Made by a program: the position numbers and the translations under genes. Positions 6,271 through 10,486 of a DNA stretch of 10,486 nt are shown here, piece after piece. A model generated the notes under the pieces. The model was not told the DNA's origin. It was given only the letters and a program-made list of their open reading frames with translations, and made no database searches. The DNA comes from RYN-433 sp036558265 (GTDB lineage Bacteria > Planctomycetota > Phycisphaerae > Tepidisphaerales > Tepidisphaeraceae), in assembly GCA_036558265.1 (NCBI GenBank), contig DATBFY010000573.1:1-10486 (forward strand), read 5' to 3'. Positions within the stretch are counted from its first letter, which is position 1, and each line of letters begins with the position of its first letter.

Positions 6271-6328
6271 GTAGCACGGGCGCCCCGCCCGTGAACCTCC
6301 AAGAGTCACGGGCGGGGGCGCGTACTTC
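6271..6328. terminator. GC-rich hairpin between uxaE and xdhC
   Basis: GCGCCCCGCCCGTGA at 6280-6294 pairs with TCACGGGCGGGGGCGC at 6306-6321 with one extra G, across an 11-nt loop. The flanks GTAGCAC and CGTACTT extend the stem imperfectly. It begins about 10 nt after the uxaE stop, so it may end or attenuate that transcript. The GTAGCACGGGCG...CGCCCGTG type is, from memory, a dispersed intergenic element of planctomycete genomes, so a mobile-repeat origin is as likely as a dedicated terminator. Confidence 0.6.
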
Positions 6329-6342
6329 GAGATTTCACGCTC

Positions 6343-7140
6343 ATGGAAGGCTACTTCGAGAAAGTCCAGGAACTCCTCGCCGCCGGCATGCCGTTCGTCA
6401 GCGTTACGCTCATCGACGCGATCGGCTCCGCGCCCCAGGACGCCGGCAGCAAAATGATCGTCACCGCCGAGGGACTGACGTTCGGCACGGTTGGTGGCGG
6501 GCGCATCGAGGCCAAAGCAATTGACCAGGCCCGGACCATGCTCGCCCCCGGCAGTCCCAACACCCTCTTCGTCAACTGGAACCTCCAGAACGACGTCAAG
6601 ATGACCTGCGGCGGCGCGGTCAAACTCTTCTTCGAGCGCTTCGCCACCGAGGCGTGGCCGATCGCAATCTTCGGGGCCGGTCACATCGCCCAGGCGCTGG
6701 TCCGCACGTTGCTGAATCTCGATTGCCGGATTACCTGCTTCGATGCCCGCCCCGAATGGATCGCCCGCCTCCCTCAATCGCCCAGGCTGGAGCGCGTGTG
6801 CGCGGACGACCTTGCCTCGCGCATCGCCACGCTCCCCGTCGGCGCATGTGTCCTGCTGATGACCAAGGGCCACTCGACCGACACGCCGATCCTCATCGAG
6901 GCCCTGCGGCGCGGCTCTGATTTTCCCTACGTTGGCGTGATCGGCAGCGACGCCAAGCGCGCCGCCCTCCGCCGCGGCATCCTCGAATCCGGCATCGAGC
7001 CCCATGCGTTCGACGCCGTCCACTGCCCGATGGGACTGGATTTCGGCACGAACCACCCCTACGAGATCGCCCTGAGCATCGTCGCACAGCTTCTCCAAGT
7101 TCGCGATCAACTCCGCGCCGCCCGCCCCTCGACTCAATAA
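6343..7140 (+). CDS. xdhC: XdhC family protein (xanthine dehydrogenase maturation factor)
   Basis: A 265-residue cytoplasmic protein. XdhC proteins bind molybdenum cofactor, support its sulfuration and hand it to xanthine dehydrogenase or related molybdenum hydroxylases. The N-terminal XdhC/CoxI domain shows PFVSVTLIDAIGSAPQDAGSKM, a GTVGGG-R-IEAKAI element, and the conserved cysteine in MTCGG at 87-91 (C89). The C-terminal half is a Rossmann-like domain with AIFGAGHIAQAL (108-119), FDARPEW, VLLMTKGHSTD, and the family end block 'YVGVIGSDAKRAALRR...CPMGLDFG...PYEIALSIVAQLL'. Length is typical. No strong ribosome-binding site is seen before ATG 6343, but the next internal methionines would cut into the domain. 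Its stop overlaps the stop of the convergent deaminase gene. No molybdenum hydroxylase subunits are in the window. Confidence 0.88.
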   Translation: MEGYFEKVQELLAAGMPFVSVTLIDAIGSAPQDAGSKMIVTAEGLTFGTVGGGRIEAKAIDQARTMLAPGSPNTLFVNWNLQNDVKMTCGGAVKLFFERFATEAWPIAIFGAGHIAQALVRTLLNLDCRITCFDARPEWIARLPQSPRLERVCADDLASRIATLPVGACVLLMTKGHSTDTPILIEALRRGSDFPYVGVIGSDAKRAALRRGILESGIEPHAFDAVHCPMGLDFGTNHPYEIALSIVAQLLQVRDQLRAARPSTQ

Positions 7141-7607
7141 ACCCGCCGCTTCGGACCCGCCAGCCACCGGTCAAACAACTCGTTTGCCTCGCCCGCTATC
7201 AAGCTCGGCACGACATCCACGCCGCTCCCGCCCAGTCGCTTCATATCGAAATTCGAGATCGCCAGCTCGCCGAACCCCGCCCGCTGCGCATCGGCGATCG
7301 ACGTCCCGTACACGATGCGCGCGATCCCTGCCCAGTGGATCGCCGCAAAGCACATCGGACAGGGCTCGGTCGTGGAGTAGATCGTGGCACCCGGGAGCTT
7401 GATCCCCCTCACCGCGCGGCAGGCGGTGCGGATCGCCGTTACCTCGGCGTGCGCCGTCGCGTCGGTATCGCGCCAGACGACGTTGTGCGCGCATGCGATC
7501 ACGCTTCCGCTCTGCACGATGCACGCCCCGAACGGCGACTGCCCGGCCGCCATCCCCTCGCGTGCCTTCTCGATCGCCATTCGCATGAATCGTTCGTCGT
7601 CGCTCAT
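7134..7607 (-). CDS. Guanine deaminase-like nucleobase deaminase (CMP/dCMP deaminase fold)
   Basis: A 157-residue zinc hydrolase of the cytidine/deoxycytidylate deaminase fold. The zinc and catalytic motifs are intact: H53-A54-E55 with the proton-shuttling glutamate, and P82-C83-P84-M85-C86. The residues TAHAEVTAIRTAC and the downstream AIHWAGIARIVYGTSIADAQRAGF resemble bacterial GuaD more than TadA, and the tail ending F-D-R-W...PKRRVY recalls the C-terminal closing segment of GuaD. Guanine would be converted to xanthine and ammonia. The neighbouring xdhC supports this, since xanthine dehydrogenase uses the product. ATG 7607 (MSDDERF) fits the family start; the in-frame upstream extension to 7709 has no similarity. 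No clear ribosome-binding site is visible. A tRNA adenosine deaminase or a general cytosine/adenosine deaminase remains possible. Confidence 0.75.
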   Translation of the reverse strand: MSDDERFMRMAIEKAREGMAAGQSPFGACIVQSGSVIACAHNVVWRDTDATAHAEVTAIRTACRAVRGIKLPGATIYSTTEPCPMCFAAIHWAGIARIVYGTSIADAQRAGFGELAISNFDMKRLGGSGVDVVPSLIAGEANELFDRWLAGPKRRVY

Positions 7608-7864
7608 AGTCGCCGACGAGCAGTCTATCCGCCCGCCGGACCTGACGCGAACAAGCCTCGGAAATTGACGCCACTTGGAGGCGCACGTAAACTCCCCGCC
7701 AACCACCACAGACGCTCACCTGTGAATCACGCGCGCGGGGCAAGCGCCGTCTTAGCGCCTGCTTCAAACGGTCCGTACTCCGCGATTATAAAGGCAAGGT
7801 CCGTTGCGCGCGCGCCATTTGTGGCGCCGCGCTCGCATCCCACCCGGGAGAGGGAGAACATCTC
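7608..7864 (+). promoter_or_regulatory. Intergenic region upstream of the PATR protein, with -10-like box and ribosome-binding site
   Basis: This 257-bp gap separates two divergent genes and holds no credible gene. TATAAA at 7787-7792 with TTCAAA at 7763-7768 (18-nt spacing) is a weak sigma-70-like pair. It is the only AT-rich spot in the stretch. GGTCCGT appears on both sides of it (7770 and 7798). A short hairpin (GCGCCA 7812-7817 with TGGCGC 7822-7827) follows. AGGGAG at 7851-7856 lies 8 nt before GTG 7865 and is a good ribosome-binding site. The promoter call is tentative; the ribosome-binding site is solid. Confidence 0.4.
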
Positions 7865-10486
7865 GTGAAGCCATCGCCCGATTCGTCGGCTCATCGAAAG
7901 CAAGGTGCGACTGTTCGACGCGCGATCGTCTCGGCGGCGGCCGCCGTCGCTTCGACCACGCTGTGTTCCGGCACACGCGCCGCCAGCCCGGCCTGGCAGG
8001 GCGCCACCAGCGCCGACTGGTTTGACCCCGCCAACTGGTCCACCGCCGCCGTTCCCACCGGCGGCGACTCGGCCCTCCTTCCCGCGGGGATTCCCGTCAA
8101 TCAACCCGACATCAGTGCCGGCGCGGCCCGCGCCTCCGAGCTGACCATCGATAACACCGAAGGTCCCTACACGGTCAACGGCACCGGCACACTCACCCTC
8201 GTCGGCGGCGGGATCACGGTCACCGGCGGCGGCACGGCCGCCATTAACCCGCTTCTCCTCCCACTCTCCCCGGCCACCTGGTCCGTTGCCGTCGACACCA
8301 CGCTTCAGGTCAACGGCGGCCTCGCCGGCATCCAGCCCATCTCTCAGACCGGCCCCGGCACCCTCGAGCTCAACTACGTTCCCAGCAACTTTGCCGGCGG
8401 TTTTGCCATCGTCGGGGCCCTCCAGGCCGGCGCCAGGAGCGGCAGCCCGATCGCCGCCTTCCGATCCAACACGATCACCTTGAACGGCGGCACGCTCAGC
8501 GGCGGCAGTTCCACCGCCACCCAGCTCACCGCCGGCACGATCATCGGCACCGGCGCGGTCCAGTCTTCCGGCAAAAAACTCAACCTGATCCTCACCGAAG
8601 ACGGCAGCACCGCCGCCGCAATCACCGCCGGCGCGGGCTCCGGCGGCATCCAGATGCAGGGTCTGGGCACCCAGACGTTCACCGGCGCGATCGACCTGAC
8701 CGGCGGCGTCTCCCTCGCCCAATCCGCCAACCTCGTCTTTGCCGGCGAATCGGTCTTCTTCCCCAAGGGCATCGTCGCCCCGACCGGCCCCACGCCGTCC
8801 AGCCCCGGCAACACCACCGCCGCCGTCGTCAAGGGCGGTACCCTCGTCCTCGATAACTCCGCCATTAACAATAACGACCGCGTCCAGGGCAGCGGTTACA
8901 TCCAGGTCTCCGGCGGCGGCGGGGTCACGTTGATCGGCAACGCCGCCGGAACCTCCGAGGATTTCGGCGACATGGCCATCGTGGCCTACTCCGGCGCCGG
9001 CAACGTCCGCGTCGTCCACAACGCCGCCGCCGCACCCACCGTCCTCACGCTCCCGGGCCTCGGCCAGGCCAACACGACCGCCACCCTCGACTTCTCCGCA
9101 AACGTCCCCTTCGCCACCGGCAACGCGCCTCGCATCATGTTGGGCGCGCCCACGGGCTACGTCTTCTGGACCGGCTTCTCCAGCAATCGCTCGACGATCG
9201 TCAACAACACGCTGGGTGTCGAGGGTACCAACGGCTTCCCCAATTCGACAGGCATGTTCACGGTCAACAACCGTAACGACTTCGCCGCCTACGACCCGGC
9301 CGCCGGCATCGTCCCCGTCACGACCGGCCCCTTCCCCACAGCCCCCGGTGGCGACGCGGCGGCCAACGCCCTCCTCTCCGCCTCCGCCACCACCGCCGGC
9401 ACGGGCGGCGGCGCAAACTTCGCCCTCAACACCCTCAAGATCGCACCCGCCGCCGACAACCAGACTCTCACCATTGACGGCGACGGCGACCTCCAGATCA
9501 GCGGCTACATCCTGGCCGGCCCGCGCACCTTCACCATCAGCTCGACCGGTGGCGGCAAGATCGCCGGCCGGCACACCCGCTACTTCCACGTCGCCGACCC
9601 CAACGGCACGCTCGTCCTCAACGCAGATCTTGCCGGCCTGGGCCCCACCGGCACGCCCGGCGTGCTTCAGAACAACCCGATCACCAAGGACGGCCCCGGC
9701 ACGCTCGTCTTCGCCGCCCCCAGCACCTTCGGCGCCAGCATCAACGTCAACATCCTCGACGGTGCGCTCCGCGGCACCCTCGAAACCAACACCGCCGGAC
9801 AACCCTCAACCCTTCCCTTCGGCCAGACCACCGTGCGATTCCGTGGAGGCGTCCTGGAGATCTACGGCGGCGGAGTCTTCAGTCGAACCTTGGGCAGCGG
9901 CGGGGGTCGCGTCACCTGGGGCGGCGCGGCCGTCGAAGCCGGCAGCGGCGGCTTTGCCGCCATGAACGGCTCCGCCCGCGTCGACTTGGGCGCGCTCGAT
10001 ACCCGCGACGACCTCCGCTGGCGGCAGAGCAACTTCGTGTTCGAAGACCAGGCCCTCTTCTTCGGGTCGCGCGACGCCGATTCCGTCATCGAGTGGTACG
10101 ACAACATCAACCTCAACGGCGCGACCAACGACACCTTCCCCTCCGCACGCGAGTTCCGCGTCTTCGACAACCCCAACTCCATCGGCGACAAGGCCGTCAT
10201 CACCGGCGAGATCAAGAGCAACGACGCCTCCAGCGGCGGCCTGCTGGCGGACTTGCTCAAGACCGGCGACGGCACGCTCGTCCTCGCCGCCTCCAGCAAC
10301 GGCTACCTGGGCAACACCATCGTCGCCGGGGGCACCCTCCAGGCCACCGGCTCACTCGCCAGCACCAACTACATCCTCAAAGCCGGCTCCTTCCTGCCCG
10401 ACGGCGGCGTGCCGACGACCGCCAACTTCCTCTTGAAGGGCGGCTCCGTCACGTTCAGCTCCGCCCGCACGGTCATCACCTCGATC
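7865..10486 (+). CDS. Secreted PATR (autotransporter-associated beta-strand repeat) protein, 5' part
   Basis: The frame is open for 874 codons from GTG 7865 to the end of the window, without a stop, so the protein is longer. The N-terminus has a basic start (HRKQGATVRRA), a hydrophobic Ala/Val stretch and a likely cleavage after GTRA near residue 40. Then comes AWQGATSADWFDPANWS, the entry motif common in planctomycete and verrucomicrobial PATR proteins. The rest is Gly/Thr/Asn/Ala-rich with short beta-strand periodicity. PATR-like units (G-x-GTL-x-L ... GG-x-L-x-A/G) are seen near residues 161-180, 606-630 and 797-822 (LLKTGDGTLVLAASSNGYLG is the clearest). The likely structure is a beta-solenoid exported to the surface or medium. 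No catalytic domain is seen. The start is supported by AGGGAG 8 nt upstream. Codons end in C almost throughout, which creates long spurious open frames on the other strand. Confidence 0.85.
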   Translation, partial: MKPSPDSSAHRKQGATVRRAIVSAAAAVASTTLCSGTRAASPAWQGATSADWFDPANWSTAAVPTGGDSALLPAGIPVNQPDISAGAARASELTIDNTEGPYTVNGTGTLTLVGGGITVTGGGTAAINPLLLPLSPATWSVAVDTTLQVNGGLAGIQPISQTGPGTLELNYVPSNFAGGFAIVGALQAGARSGSPIAAFRSNTITLNGGTLSGGSSTATQLTAGTIIGTGAVQSSGKKLNLILTEDGSTAAAITAGAGSGGIQMQGLGTQTFTGAIDLTGGVSLAQSANLVFAGESVFFPKGIVAPTGPTPSSPGNTTAAVVKGGTLVLDNSAINNNDRVQGSGYIQVSGGGGVTLIGNAAGTSEDFGDMAIVAYSGAGNVRVVHNAAAAPTVLTLPGLGQANTTATLDFSANVPFATGNAPRIMLGAPTGYVFWTGFSSNRSTIVNNTLGVEGTNGFPNSTGMFTVNNRNDFAAYDPAAGIVPVTTGPFPTAPGGDAAANALLSASATTAGTGGGANFALNTLKIAPAADNQTLTIDGDGDLQISGYILAGPRTFTISSTGGGKIAGRHTRYFHVADPNGTLVLNADLAGLGPTGTPGVLQNNPITKDGPGTLVFAAPSTFGASINVNILDGALRGTLETNTAGQPSTLPFGQTTVRFRGGVLEIYGGGVFSRTLGSGGGRVTWGGAAVEAGSGGFAAMNGSARVDLGALDTRDDLRWRQSNFVFEDQALFFGSRDADSVIEWYDNINLNGATNDTFPSAREFRVFDNPNSIGDKAVITGEIKSNDASSGGLLADLLKTGDGTLVLAASSNGYLGNTIVAGGTLQATGSLASTNYILKAGSFLPDGGVPTTANFLLKGGSVTFSSARTVITSI

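Noticed and set aside
7608..7709. Extended start of the deaminase at 7709
   Set aside because: The added residues do not match the family, whose proteins start about ten residues before the first helix as in MSDDERFMRMA.
7727..9802. 691-codon open frame on the minus strand
   Set aside because: It is antisense to the PATR gene, whose C-ending codons leave few stops on the other strand. Its product is a Gly/Ala/Asp/Arg-rich string without recognisable motifs, and the plus-strand frame has a ribosome-binding site, a signal peptide and family motifs.

Overview
The window is GC-rich and strongly GC-biased at third codon positions. It reads like a Planctomycetota chromosome, possibly Phycisphaerae-like. 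This is inferred from gene content: a long secreted protein with autotransporter-associated beta-strand (PATR) repeats, a divergent UDPGP-type nucleotidyltransferase, a UxaE-type uronate epimerase, and many short dispersed repeats inside and between genes. No rRNA, tRNA, CRISPR array or transposase gene was seen.

Layout. The 3' end of a UDP-sugar pyrophosphorylase-like gene (1-555, +) meets a large two-domain ClpA/ClpB-like AAA+ gene (594-4217, -) head-on at a perfect 16-bp inverted repeat. A repeat-rich gap (4218-4415) leads to a small exported cysteine-containing protein gene (4416-4769, -). From a divergent intergenic region, a tagaturonate epimerase gene (4960-6261, +) runs away from it, followed by a hairpin and xdhC (6343-7140, +). 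xdhC overlaps tail-to-tail with a guanine-deaminase-like gene (7134-7607, -). A promoter-like region (7608-7864) precedes a very long secreted PATR protein that starts at 7865 and is still open at the window end.

Function. uxaE points to hexuronate (pectin or alginate type) catabolism. XdhC matures xanthine dehydrogenase and guanine deaminase makes xanthine, so the convergent pair fits purine breakdown, although no xanthine dehydrogenase subunit lies here. The PATR protein is probably a surface or exported beta-solenoid.

Most unusual. The Clp-like gene carries in-frame arrays of seven-base units. Three loci use GATGGAG-type units (two of them paired inverted arms, one a single arm) and one locus uses GAGTNCC units; each array has four units (28 bp). 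One array pair is translated inside the second AAA+ core, right after the Walker A helix. The gene's stop codon lies in another hairpin made of related-length units, and a further seven-base-periodic inverted element lies upstream of its start. The format recalls the heptanucleotide STRR sequences of cyanobacteria. The same protein has a first AAA+ domain whose Walker B acidic residues and arginine finger appear lost, and a C-terminal region that weakly resembles the PCRF domain of peptide chain release factors.
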